A DNA stretch of 64,000 bases from contig NC_133647.1 of the NCBI RefSeq assembly GCF_009905375.1, positions 48,046,506 to 48,110,505 on the forward strand, written 5' to 3'. Below, in pieces: positions 1 to 11,076 of this stretch (its first letter is position 1; each line of letters opens with the position of its first letter). The translations under genes and the position numbers were made by a program. The notes under the pieces were generated by a model that searched no databases, had not been told where the DNA came from, and saw only the letters and a program-made list of their open reading frames with translations. This DNA is from Apium graveolens. Taxonomy: Eukaryota > Streptophyta > Magnoliopsida > Apiales > Apiaceae.

Positions 1-1
1 G

Positions 2-1151
2 GTAAGCAAATGTTTGACTTGCCAAAGAGTAAAGGCAGAGCACCAGAGACCCAGTAGACTTTTACGACCCCTGGAGATTCCTGAATGGAAATGGGAACAG
101 ATAGCCATGGATTTTGTTGTCGGTTTACCAAGGACAAAAGCCAACCATGATGCCATATGGGTGATCATAGACCGACTGACAAAGTCAGCTCATTTCATTC
201 CTATCAATGAGAGATACACAGTCGATAGACTGGTGGACAATTACCTTAAGGAAATAGTGACGCGACATGGAGTCCCAGCGTCCATTGTCTCAGACCGAGA
301 CCCCAGGTTCAACTCCAGATTTTGGAGGAGCTTTCAAGAATGTGCGGGGACCAAGTTAAATATGAGTACCGCGTACCATCCCCAGACGGATGGGCAGAGT
401 GAAAGGACCATCCAGACACTAGAGGATATGTTGAGAGTCTGTGCAATAGACTTTAAAGGAAGTTGGGATGATCACTTGCCGTTGATCGAGTTTTCTTATA
501 ACAATAGCTTTCATGCTAGCATCGGAATGCCGCCTTATGAGGCCCTGTACGGAAGAAGGTGTCGATCTCCCTTATACTGGGATGAAGTAGGAGAGCGGAA
601 GATGCTCGGACCTGAAGTGGTCCAAAGGACCAAAGACATAGTGGATCTCATCAGAGGACGGCTGGTAGCAGCCCAAGACAGACAGAAGAAATATGCAGAC
701 CTAGCCCGAAAGGACAAGGAGTATGGAGTAGGGGACTTAGTACTACTAAAAGTATCCCCTTGGAAGGGGTTAATGAGATTTGGAAAGAAAGGAAAACTAA
801 GCCCAAGATACATTGTACCTTTTGAGATACTAAGACGGATTGGGAAGTTTGGCTTACGAGCTAGCCTTACCCCCGAACCTACAACAAGTTCATAATGTGT
901 TCCATGTGTCAATGCTAAGGAAGTATCATCGGGATGCCAGACACATAGTGGAGTACGAGCATGTGGATATGCAACCAGTTTTGACTTACGTGGAGAAACC
1001 AGTAAAGATTATGGATAAGAAGGAGCAGGTGCTTCGGAACAAAGTGATCAAGCTAGTCAGAGTGCTATGGCAAAATCATAATGTGGAAGAATCAACTTGG
1101 GAACTAAAGAGCGAAATGCTAGAAAAGTACCCCCATTTGTTTTCTATTTGA
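2..1151 (+). pseudogene. Chromovirus pol C-terminus: integrase core plus chromodomain, frameshifted
   Basis: The frame is open at the left edge and starts with the last Cys pair (CLTC) of the integrase zinc finger. The catalytic core follows: Asp in MDFVVGLP, Asp in SDRDPRF, and Glu in the DGQSERTIQ block, so the D,D-35-E triad looks present. A GPY/F-like segment (VPFEILRRIG) comes next. At about 838-846 the reading shifts frame. The sense continues in the frame ending at 1151 with VHNVFHVSMLRKY and a chromodomain-like stretch (KEQVLRNK..LVRVLW..EESTWE) that in this clade directs integration to heterochromatin. A one-base indel therefore breaks the polyprotein. The rest of pol is off-window. 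Confidence 0.85.
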
Positions 1152-1171
1152 TTCCGGGACAGAATCCTTTT

Positions 1172-1184
1172 AAGGAGGGGAGAC
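1172..1184 (+). other. Polypurine tract of chromovirus
   Basis: AAGGAGGGGAGAC lies directly before the LTR start, the expected site for plus-strand DNA priming. It sits 21 bases after the pol stop. Confidence 0.75.
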
Positions 1185-3611
1185 TATAATAACCCCAAAA
1201 TTTTGAACTTTTTGTAACCCTTATGAATAGTGTTTTTGCTGATATTTCTGAACAAGAAAAATTTTCATGCCACACTATGTAGGGTTTCTTTTATGGATAT
1301 TCTGAGATTTTATTGGTACTCTATATGATATATAAGTGTATGTAAAGATCATCAGAATCCAATTCCGAACACTTTGATTTTTCCCAGAAATCCACTAGAT
1401 ACGGAAATAATGGAGTATAAGGTAACAGGATAAAAAGGATTTAAATTAAAGGATTATAAGAGAGGATCATAAAAGGATTATAATGTATTGAGAAAGGTTA
1501 AGTAAACCCAAGTAATAAGATCCCGGGTATGATCCCTCAAACGAGAAACGAGAACGAAAGTTAAGCGAACCGTATAACAGATCAGCGGTCATTAGGAAAA
1601 TAATTAGGAAGTTAATCAAGGAGGTTAGGGATGATGAGGTCATCCAACCAATAAGAAGAGGGAAAGTAAGGGATGATGACATCACAAGGTGACATAAGCA
1701 TGACATAGGGGGAAGGAGGTGTGGATGAATGATAACCACACAAAGTTCAAGGTTAATAAGGTAATTAACCAAAACAAATTAAAAAATCAACCACCCAAAA
1801 CAAATCAAAGTAAAACACAAAATCATTTCCTGAGTATATGGTATATATATATATATATATATAGTTATATATATATATATATATGAATAGTTTTTAAAAC
1901 TATTAATTGAATAAGGTTTATTCGATAACTTTATATTATTTAATGAATATTACTTGAATATTCATTCGAGGACAGATGACTCCGCTTATATTATTTAATT
2001 GAATATTATTTGAATATTCATATGAGGACCTATGACTCCGATTATTTTCTGAAATGTATTCTTTATTTTACTAAAGAATAAGGTGTCGATAATTAAACTT
2101 ATTTTTGATTATTCAAATAAAGATAGTACTTTCGTATAAGTATATCTTTGGTTATTTAATACTCATTTCAAGTATAAGTTTTACAACTTCTACTTTAATT
2201 ATTTGTATAAAGATTATTCTTTATGGGAATATTATTTAAAGAATAATATTCAGATATTTTCTAATATATTGGGACTGATTTACTTTATTAAATCAGCAGT
2301 ACTCCAAACACTCTTTAAAGTGTTTTCGAGTCTTTAAAATGATTTTTAAAAGTTAGAGCAGATCCCAAAACTCATTTTTATATATTTAAGATCTTCCTTT
2401 TTAAAGGGGATTTAATACTCGCTCAAAACCAGAGGGATCCGGCTCTGTGGTGTATTTTATATTCGCAACAAGGTTGCGGTTTTGGTAAATGAATTGATTA
2501 CTTACCCAACGTTCGGGAAGTAAGTCCATCTATCGAGTCGGCATAAGCAACATGGGCTCAGTGGGCGTCCATGATAGTGTAAGTGGCTCAGTGGGAGTCC
2601 ATCAAATGCGTAAGTGGCTGAGTGGCAGTCCAGCATAAGATCCTATTGCGACCAGGGTGATGACCAGTGGGGAATTCGTCCATCTACTAGTAGAAAAGGT
2701 TACTTATTGGTATCTTTGCCTGATCAGCAAGATATCGGGTTTATGCCACAATTCTTTTCCCTTCCAAAAATTCATTGGATGTTACAAACTCTGTTCATAC
2801 TTTACATGACAGAGGTTTTCAGGAACTGTATAAAGAAGATATATATGTGGATATATATATCGGAACTTAATTAAGTATATCACAACTTCATTTCCTTCAA
2901 AAATACTTCAAAGATTTAATCTATTCAAATCTTGTCTCGTAGTCTCATCTATGTGATGAACTGTTGAAAGCTCATTATACTTTGAACAGTGGTAGTTCAA
3001 GTAGCTTTATAAATGATATAAGTACAGTGAAGTATTTGGTAACTTCATCCCTTGTTTTTGCTTATATCTAGTAAGTAATTATCTTACACTTGATAAAGGA
3101 TTTTAGTAAGTTATCCATTTAGATACTTGCATTAATGTTTACACCATATATTATCTTGCGAGCTGTAATGCTCACTCTTACTTTATTTCTTCATCACACA
3201 ACAACAGTTAGGAAAGATGGCCAGACTCAAGCAGACCCAGCGCAAGAGCGTGGGAAGCGCCCCGCGCCTTCCCGTTGAGATCATAGCTGTTATAGCTGCA
3301 GAGGTAGATCTATCTGTAGATCAGACCTTCTACTTTTGAGAATCAATTATGTATAATTATAACTTGTGGCAGATAATGGCAATTAATTGTAAACTTATTA
3401 AGTAATCATTTTGGGTTGTAATAACTTTTAAATTGTGGATTCAAAGACTTGTACCTATTTCAATTTCATCTATGAGACTATAACGGGTTGTGGTGTGTGT
3501 TAGTATGGGGTCACAGCATAAGGTTAACTATTATTAATTAAGTGAAGTGATATCGTGGAAAGAAAGACCGTGACAACCCGGATCCCTGACCCCGGATCTG
3601 GGGGTGTTACA
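1185..3611 (+). repeat. 3' LTR of the Tekay-type element (2.4 kb, internally deleted)
   Basis: The boundaries come from the solo copy at 51766-55979. Here the LTR begins TATAATAACCCC (the expected TG is TA) and ends GGGGGTGTTACA. It is about 1.8 kb shorter than the solo copy. Near 1828-1840 the sequence jumps from the part matching about 52350 to the part matching about 53790, and it has two rather than about six copies of an internal ~55-bp AT-rich repeat. It also holds a (TA)n tract at 1842-1886. Confidence 0.8.
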
Positions 3612-3993
3612 TATATCATGGATTAATTATGATTGATTAGAAATTGTTTCTCAAAATTGTTTTGACTATAGATCTGGGTTCTACAAGTGTTGTAGATCGT
3701 CTGGATATTTTTTTCATAATTTTCTGATGAGTGGATTAATTATTATGATTTTTTGAAGTTGTTTTAATTACAATTTGTAATTAAATAATATGTATATATG
3801 TATAATCTGTTATGTATATATATATATATATATTATATGCTGCTGAATATTAAAGAGAAAGGTGTTCTGCTGTTGATGTTGATGGTGGCACGGAGTTCCA
3901 AGTGCGGCGGCTGTCGGTTAATAAAAAAAAACTAAAGATGCTGACAGGCGCAGAAGAGAAAGGAACAGGCGCGTGCAGGGAAGGGGGTGTCGC

Positions 3994-4120
3994 GCATTCC
4001 GGGAATGCGTTACACCCTGTGGCGTATTCACGGAATGCGTTACACCTTTTAATGGCTTAAAAGGGTTGTAACGCATTACCAGAATGCATTACAGGGCTTG
4101 TAACGCCAAGAACGCGTTAC
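3994..4120 (+). repeat. Array of four palindromes with GTAACGC / GCGTTAC arms
   Basis: Four short inverted repeats lie side by side in the copia-1 leader at 3994-4008, 4022-4043, 4068-4092 and 4100-4120. Their arms are variants of GTAACGCATT and AATGCGTTAC. Copia-2 carries the same array on the opposite strand at about 20453-20576, where it ends at a rearrangement junction. The function is unknown; the array could be RNA structure or a breakage-prone cruciform. Confidence 0.8.
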
Positions 4121-4850
4121 AACCCATCTGTTTTTTTTAAATTTGATTTCTGGGAGTTTCGTAACTCCGTTTTGGGCGTGCAATATATGGTTGGATTCGT
4201 TTTTCCGAGACGGATCTAATGGAGTGGTCAGATTTTTTTTTATAAAAGTTTTGATCTGTTTATATTCCCGAAAGTGTTTTAAAGCATGTTTTAATTGTTT
4301 TAATTGCTTTTAAATGCTATAATAAATTCATACATCATTATATCAATGTGTGACATGATATTGCTTGCATGCTTAATTCTTTATTTATTTTTATATATGA
4401 GATATATGCCTATGTTTACCATGCGATGATAGATTTAGGTGAACTTAAATCAATATAAGGCGTGCTCTAGAAAATCTAGAATAGGAATCATTTCTTGCCT
4501 TAAGAATAATATTATGAATACAATCATGAGATTCTTATGTTTATGAAACACGTAATTAAATATGAATTTTCAATATTGAGAGAAAGGATGATTCTGTCAA
4601 AAGCAGATTTCTATCTGTAAGAAAGGGGCATTAAGTGGCGCCTCTTGACAATGCTCCCCCGATATGGGAATCATCTGATTATCGATTATTGATTTAAAAT
4701 ATTTAATTTAAAAGGAAGAATCTCTTTATAATATGATTATGATTGTAACATAATATAATCCCTCTAAAATTAAATAATATCAAGTAGTAATTGGCCAATG
4801 ACACAACGGGCTTGTGTCGGTCAAAGCCTTCCAACATGGTAGAAAGTAGT

Positions 4851-5183
4851 TCTTATTTTTAAATCATTATCATTTCGTGCTACAGCCGAGGGCTTTGATT
4901 TCGAAATAAGAAATACTTGTCTATTACATAGAGATTTGTACATTGAATTAGAATCTAAAGGTCGTTACGTGTTGCAGCCTTGGGCCGTTGGAGACTGATT
5001 CAATTGTACGAAATGTTGGGTTAGACTTGACTTAGAATATTGAGTCTGTCGTGCAACAGCCGTGACTCAATTATTCAAGAGGCTAAAGTTTTATTAGGGA
5101 ATAACATAAGATGTAATTGACAAGAGTTGTCTGCCTATTGAACATCACATGACGTTTCGTGCTACAGCCGAGGTTATGTGATG
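4851..5183 (+). other. Four stem-loops with a shared apical motif in the copia-1 leader
   Basis: The consensus apical motif TTCGTGCTACAGCCGAGG recurs at about 4873, 4965, 5047 and 5154, each time enclosed by its own inverted repeat. Stem 1 pairs 4851-4866 with 4896-4911 (14 of 16). Stem 2 pairs 4951-4955 with 4997-5001. Stem 3 pairs 5039-5046 with 5064-5071 (8 of 8, extendable with one bulge). Stem 4 pairs 5143-5150 with 5176-5183 (8 of 8). Stem sequences are unrelated to one another while the loops are alike. The array ends about 190 bases before the gag start. A packaging, dimerisation or translation-control role is inference. Confidence 0.7.
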
Positions 5184-5374
5184 GAATGTAGGATCCCTAT
5201 TCCCACTAGCATTATGAATGCTTAATTTTTCACTTAAGGGGGTTATATAATTTAGATAAACTAGTGGGAGCCACTTATGAATAAAGACTCGATTCATATA
5301 GTGTTTTGAAATGAAATTGAATATTTGCTAAGTGTTGTTATGTGTTCATCATTTACAGATTTACTATATACGTT

Positions 5375-6532
5375 ATGTCTTCTGCACTATCACTCCGAAG
5401 TATGCTAGATGCTCACAAGTTATCTGGTCCTAATTTTGCTGACTGGCTTCGAAACTTGAGAATTGTTCTCAGGGTTGAGAAGCTGGAATATGTGCTTGAC
5501 TCACCTAAGCCTACTGAACCTGCTAGCGATGCACATAATGATGAACATGTTGTGTATCGTAAGTGGATAGATGATGCAAATGTTGCTCAATACATCATGC
5601 TAGCTTCCATGAACATTGAGCTACAGAAGCAGCATGAGCATATGGATGCTAACACTATCCTTATGCATCTACAAGAGTTGTATGATGTGGCAGGGAGGAC
5701 AGCTCGATATGAGATATCGAAGGAGCTGTTCGGTTGTAGGATGTCTGAGGGATCATCTATGAATGACCATGTACTTAAGATGATCAATTTGATTGAACAT
5801 CTTGGACAACTTGGTTTTGCCATGGATGGGGAGCTGAGCCAAGACTTGGTCTTGCAATCACTTCCAGGTTCGTTCTCGCAGTTTGTTGTGAACTTTCACA
5901 TGAATAAGCTGGATGTCAGCCTGTCTGAACTCCACAACATGTTGAAGACTGCGCAATCGAATTTTCCCCCTAAGAAGAGTTCTGTTCTTCTAATTGGTGA
6001 AGGTTCCAATCCTAAGAAAAGGAAGAAGAACCCTTCCAAGAAGAAAAAATTAGGTGAGAAAAAGCCGGTTCCACCAAAAGCTGAAGACCCCAAGAGCAAA
6101 GCTTTTTGCTTTCACTGTAACAAAGTGGGGCACTGGAAGAGGAACTGCAAGGTTTACCTTGCAGAATTGAAGAAGAAGAAGGGTAGAGAGACTACCGCTT
6201 CTGATTCAGGTATGTTCATGATCGAAGTTAATATGTCACTAAGTCAAATTTCTAATTGGGTATTAGATACCGCCTGTGGTTCTCATATTTGCAATTCGTT
6301 GCAGGGACTAAAGGGAAGTAGGACTCTTGAAGAAGATGAGGTAATTCTACGTATGGGCAATGGAGCAAGGGTTACCGCCATATCTGTAGGATCATTTAGT
6401 TTACATATGCCCACGGGCAAGACTATTATTTTGAATAATTGTTATTACGTTCCCTCTATTGTGAGGAATATTGTTTCTATTCCTATGTTGGATTTGGATG
6501 GTTTTTCATTTATTATTAAGAATGATGAATGA
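5375..6532 (+). pseudogene. Copia-1 gag and protease, stopped by TGA
   Basis: The start chosen is the ATG at 5375 (MSSALSLRSML), because this is the family's N-terminus in both copia-1 and copia-2; the upstream ATG at 5342 adds 11 unconserved residues. The gag domain (roughly residues 1-215) is followed by a Lys-rich stretch and a CCHC zinc knuckle, CFHCNKVGHWKRNC. The protease has DTACGSHIC, with the active-site Asp kept but Gly replaced by Ala (DTA rather than DTG). A TGA at 6530-6532 ends the frame where the intact relative reads on. Confidence 0.85.
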
Positions 6533-8515
6533 TCTATTCTTAGAGATAATGTTCTTTATGGACGTGGTACTTTAAATAATGGTCTGTATGTATGTGACGT
6601 AGAGCATAATTTACTTCAGATTGAACAAACTAATAAAAGAAAAAGGGATGATGAAAATCTCACTTTCTTGTGGCACTGCAGACTTGGTCATATTAGTGAA
6701 AATAGACTTCGGACATTGCATAAGGAAGGGTTACTTGACCCCTTTGATTTTGAATCATATCCTACATGCGAGTCTTGTCTGTTGGGTAAAATGACCAAAT
6801 CTCTATTTAGTGGACATAGAAAGAGGACTGCAGATTTGCTAGGATTGGTACACACAGATGTATGTGGACCAATGTCTATGCAAGCCATGGGTGGATTTTC
6901 ATACTTCATTACTTTCATAGATGATCGATCTAGATTCAAATATGTGTATTTGATGAAAAACAACTCTGAAGCTTTTGAAAAGTTCAAAGAATATAAGCAT
7001 GAAGTGGAGAAACAAACCAAACATAGTATTATAACTCTTCGATCAGATCGAGGTGGTGAATACTTGAATGGAGAGTTTCTAGATTATCTCAAAGAAAATG
7101 GTATAGTCTCCCAGTGGACTCCTCCATATACTCCATAGTTGAATGGGGTATCTGAAAGGAGAAATCGAATTTTGTTAGACATGGTTCGGTCCATGATGAG
7201 CTATGCGAATCTTCCAGTATTCCTATGGGGTTATGCATTGTAAACCTCAGCATATTTACTGAATAAGGTGCCTTCCAAATCTGTTCCTCAAACTCCATAT
7301 GAGATATGGAAAGAAAGTAAAGCGAGTCTTAAACACGTTAAGATTTGGGGATGGCCAGCTTATGTCAAGAAAGTTGACCCAGATAAGCTAGAATCTCGAT
7401 CCGTAAAATTTAATTTTGTGGGATATCCTAAAGAGACTTTAGGGTATTACTTTTACACCGATCATCGGGTGTTTGTCTTCAGACAAGCTACCTTTTTGGA
7501 AAAGCAATTTATCCTTGAAGGAAACAGTGGGAGCAAGATTGAACTTGATGAAGTTTAAGAAGCACAAACTACTACGGTTCAAGTGGAAACACCTATTCAG
7601 ACTAAACAACCTTCTGTGGAACAGCCCATTCGTAGGACAGGGAGAGTGTCTCGCCAACCTGAGAGGTATTATGGCCTTGTCATTGAGAATGATAATGAGT
7701 TGTCAATCACTGATGATGACGACCCTATGACCTATAATGAGGCTATGAGTAGTGTTGACTCAGAGAAATGGCAAAGTGCCACGAAATCCAAAATGGAATC
7801 TATGTATACCAACCAAGTATGGACTTTGGTTGAAGCACCTGAGGGTGTGAAGCATATTGAGTGCAAATGGGTATACAAAAGAAAGATTGGAGCAGATAGC
7901 CAGGTGGAGACCTATAAGGCCAGGCTCATGGAAAAAGGATTCAGACAAAGGCAAGGGATTGACTTTGATGAAACTTTCTCACCTGTAGCCCTGTTAAAAT
8001 CAATTCGGATTTTGCTTGCGATTGCTGCTTACTACGACTATGAGATCTGGCAAAAGGACGTGAAAATTCCCTTCCTCAATGGGAAACTTGAAGAGAAAGT
8101 GTATATGACACAGCCAGAGGGTTTTCTTTCCAAGGGAAATGAACACCTAGTGTGTAAGATGCTACGAACCATATATGGTTTAAAGCAAGCTTCTCGTAGA
8201 TGGAATATCCGTTTTGATGAGACAGTCAAAGAGTTTGGTTTTATCAAAAACATAGATGAACCATGTGTCTACAAGAAGGTTAGTGGGAGCGTGGTAACAT
8301 TTCTTGTATTGTATGTGGATGACATACTTCTTATAGGAAATGTTTTACGACGATTTCATCTGATTAGGGAGATTGTTGAAAGAGGAGATGTCAACGTCAA
8401 GAGAGTTGACACACATAACAACATAGCAGACCCTTTAACAAAGCCACTTTCTCAAAGTCACTTTCATCGTCATAAAGACAAGATGGGTATTAGATACCAG
8501 AGTGATTGGCTTTAG
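6533..8515 (+). pseudogene. Copia-1 integrase and partial RT; most of RT thumb and RNase H deleted
   Basis: The sequence stays in one frame with gag; only stop codons interrupt it (TAG 7136-7138, TAA 7241-7243, TAA 7556-7558). The GAG-pre-integrase motif LWHCRLGHIS is at about 6668. Integrase has HTDVCGPM, RSDRGGEY and the NGVSERRN Glu block. RT runs from about 7780 to YVDDILLIGN (about 8300-8341). There the sequence jumps to LRRFHLIREI, which in the intact relative lies about 260 residues further on, at the end of RNase H. The deletion is in frame and is close to 0.79 kb by comparison with 48260-49046. The C-terminus GIRYQSDWL is kept. Confidence 0.85.
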
Positions 8516-8529
8516 TACAAGTGGGAGAT

Positions 8530-10186
8530 TGAAAGAGATGTGTCCTAAGTCCAATCATGTATGATTATTTATGAATAACTTTTATGTAATCTGTTTTGAT
8601 TTCATTGATATTAATAAAAGACTTGTTTTGTTTTATTGCGGGCTTTATCTATTTAAGTGTTTAAATAAGATATACCATAGTTTAGAGTAAAGCTTTTTAT
8701 GGATTATGATGAGATCATAATAATGAGACCTAAAAGATGATAACTCTGAACTTAAATATTTCCTGGTCGTAGGATTACTAACTGGTAATTAGTAATCCGC
8801 AAAGATCGGTACATACTATGCTTGCTTCATTATGAAGGATGTCTGTTCTCATAGACATTTGTGTGGTGACACTATAGCTAGTATGTAGGTGCTTATTATA
8901 GAATAAGTTCACTGAATATGACTCACACAGCTGAACAACTGATGGAGTTCACTCACGTGTCAGCAGATGTTCATATAGTGATAGGTGTACAAGTATCCTT
9001 AGACTTGAGGTCATCATAGTCATCTTGTGTACACTGAACTATACTTTGGTTTAGTTCTTAGTCTCTAGGGACAATTATAAGGGCTCTACTGGGTATAGGA
9101 ATTTGTACAGGAAGATAGTGCATGATCAATAAAGGATCTACCCGTTCCAGTGAAGAAAGAGAATTTTTAATGCTGATCCACTTATGCTAGTTCAGGAATC
9201 TCTGGCCAGAGTGAATGAAATTAGAAAGGAGTTTCTAATTTACATTAATTAGAACTAAGCATGGTGAATGGGAAAGCATATGATTAAATAAGATATGCTT
9301 GACACAAGTTCCATGCCTTGTATTTAATCTTGACATTGCAGGGTAGAAGGAATTGATTTTACGGTAACTATTCACTGAATGGGTTCTTGGTATTCTAAGC
9401 AGTGAATTCGTATTATCCAGATAGTCACGATATGCTGAGAAGTATCCCTCATGATGTAGAATAAATATGATTAATTAATTAATCATATTTAATGAATTAG
9501 AGAATTTATATAAATAATGATTAAATAGTTTTATTATTATTTATTTCTACTACCAGCTTAATATTGAACCTACAGGGTCACACCATAAAAGAGAATGATT
9601 TAATGGTGGAGGAATTAATTAATAATGGCTGATAATTATTTATTTATGTAATAAATAATTAATTGGAAAATTTAATAATTGATTAAATGAGATTTAATTT
9701 ATTATAAATTAATTAAGGAAAAGTTCTTAATATTATTAATTTTTGGAAATTAAATCAAGTGAGAGAATTATTTCTAAAGTGTTTAGAAAAAGGATTAATA
9801 ATTAAAAGGTGTTTTAATTATTAGTTAATTGGTTAATAAGAATAAAGGGTTAATAATAATAATATTTTATGGGAAAATTTTCAGCTGAAAATTTTGCCTA
9901 TAAATATACTATTATAAAGCTTAATTTTTCCTCAACCTAAAAAAGTTATGCAAACCTTAATTCTCCTACCCCTTCCTCCTCCATTACATTGATCTCTTAG
10001 TGGATACCGGTGGAGTGCTTCACACTTGAGGAGCAGCTGCTAGGGATCTCCGCTCATCGTTCTTGGATCGCTTTTAAAAGTTAGAAATCGATCTCATATG
10101 ATTTAATCATGATTTGTATGCCTTTATTTGGATTTTATATCAAGAAAAATGTTTTACCATGCTTCTGTGATGTATAAAATCCTACA
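8530..10186 (+). repeat. Copia-1 3' LTR (about 1657 bp)
   Basis: It starts TGAAAGAGATG right after the polypurine tract and ends ATCCTACA. The ends were set by comparison with the copia-2 LTRs at 14705-16372 and 20985-22653, which have target duplications. It is AT-rich in its 3' third. A TATA box and a 22-bp palindrome lie near 9874-9906. Confidence 0.8.
9874..9906 (+). promoter_or_regulatory. LTR promoter: palindrome centred on CAGCTG, then TATAAATA
   Basis: A perfect 22-bp palindrome (9874-9895, centre CAGCTG) stands three bases before TATAAATA (9899-9906). The same arrangement, with one base lost from the palindrome, is present in the copia-2 LTRs at about 14995-15027 and 21280-21310 on the minus strand. 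The TATA box is the likely start signal of the element's transcript. The palindrome may be a factor-binding site; that part is inference. Confidence 0.55.
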
Positions 10187-10727
10187 CAGCATATGGTACT
10201 TTATTGTTAAATCTCATTATTTTTATGATCATCTACATCTTCTAGTCCTGTAATCTTTTTGTCATCAAAAGATACATGAATAGATTATATGTTCACTCTT
10301 GTTCTCAAACCATAAACTCTGAAGGATTTTGTTGACAATGGTTATCCAACAAAAATACCTTCATCACCTTTTAGATCAAATTTTGTAAGCTGTTCAGGAT
10401 GAGTTTTGAGAACAAAGCACTTGCAGCCAAAAATGTGAAAGCACTTCAAATTTGGCATCTTTCCCTTCACCATCTCAAATGGTATTTGGCATGCTTTTTT
10501 ATCAGAGGTGCATTTTGGGTGAAGCATGTAGTTTACACAGCCTCAGCCCAGAAATAGGTTGGCAAGTTTGCTTCCTTAAGCATGGTACTTACAACTTCTA
10601 TAAGAGTTCTGTTTTTCTTTCAACAACTCCATTTTATTGTGGACTTCCAGAGGCATAAAATTCATGTTTGATCCCCTTGTATTTACAGAATGCTTCCATA
10701 GTGTTGTTCTTGAATTTTGCATAAACA
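10187..10727 (-). pseudogene. Copia-3 integrase C-terminal fragment
   Basis: Read on the minus strand, this begins at an (E)FKNN block, then shows SGSPQ-stop-NGVVERK (the integrase Glu block with a stop in place of Gln). Next come the LNxxL..FWAEA-type helix and the post-integrase segment KMPNLKCFHIFGCKCFVLK..FDLKGDEGIFVG, then RVYGLRTRV..SIHVSFDD. These are standard landmarks of a copia polyprotein between integrase and RT. Several stops and frame changes make it a remnant. It is cut on the left by copia-1's LTR and on the right by the Athila-like element. The matching gag half is at 27623-29044. Confidence 0.75.
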
Positions 10728-11076
10728 CATATTTTTTTATTTTTTTTCTCTTTTTTTTCTTTTTTTCTTTTTATTTTTTTTTTCAATGATTGTGAATGTC
10801 TGCGTTTCGCTCCATATCATTCAACCCTAGACTACTCATAAAAATACAAGCCGGCTACTAGCCATTTGACGCCAGCAATAATAACATGAACACATATGCA
10901 AACAAATAATATGAACTAAATGAACAAACATGCAAAAATAAGAATGAACTATAATAAATATGCAATATGAATCTATATGGACACAACACACATTAATAAT
11001 CCCCTTACATTATCGCCCCCAAACTAAAAAATTTAAATATCTTCATTGAAGGAAATAATAAGGATACAAGGCATAC
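10728..11076 (-). other. 3' flank of the Athila-like element with T-rich junction tract
   Basis: Bases 10730-10784 are almost pure T on the plus strand. The rest is AT-rich and holds no gene. A purine run on the minus strand (GTTTGGGGGCG, about 11014-11026) could be the polypurine tract, but no LTR follows it. This is where a deletion seems to have removed the 3' LTR. Confidence 0.45.

Larger units (their letters stand above)
1..3611 (+). mobile_element. Tekay/Del-type chromovirus (Ty3/gypsy), 3' portion
   Basis: This is the 3' end of a Ty3/gypsy element entering from the left edge. The order is integrase, chromodomain-like tail, polypurine tract, then 3' LTR. A class-II chromodomain after integrase and an LTR beginning TGTAATAACCCC in its related copy (51766-55979) point to the Tekay/Del clade of chromoviruses; the clade call is inference from family knowledge. 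Immediately beyond the LTR, DNA resumes inside the 5' leader of copia-1 with no copia LTR present. The chromovirus therefore appears to have inserted into that leader, with its 5' half and the start of copia-1 outside the window. Confidence 0.85.
3612..10186 (+). mobile_element. Copia-1: Angela-like Ty1/copia element, 5' truncated, defective
   Basis: The visible parts, in order, are an untranslated leader (3612-5374), one long gag-pol frame with four stop codons and a large deletion (5375-8515), a polypurine tract (AAGTGGGAGAT, 8519-8529) and the 3' LTR (8530-10186). The 5' LTR and primer site are missing because the Tekay-type element interrupts the leader. To the right it abuts the integrase remnant of copia-3, so copia-1 inserted into that element. 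The protein and the polypurine tract resemble those of the intact element at 41894-50762, but the LTR sequence differs clearly, so it is a separate subfamily of the same clade. Confidence 0.85.

Noticed and set aside
5342..5374. Upstream ATG of copia-1 gag at 5342
   Set aside because: The added 11 residues are not in the intact Angela-like protein; the family start is MSSALS at 5375.
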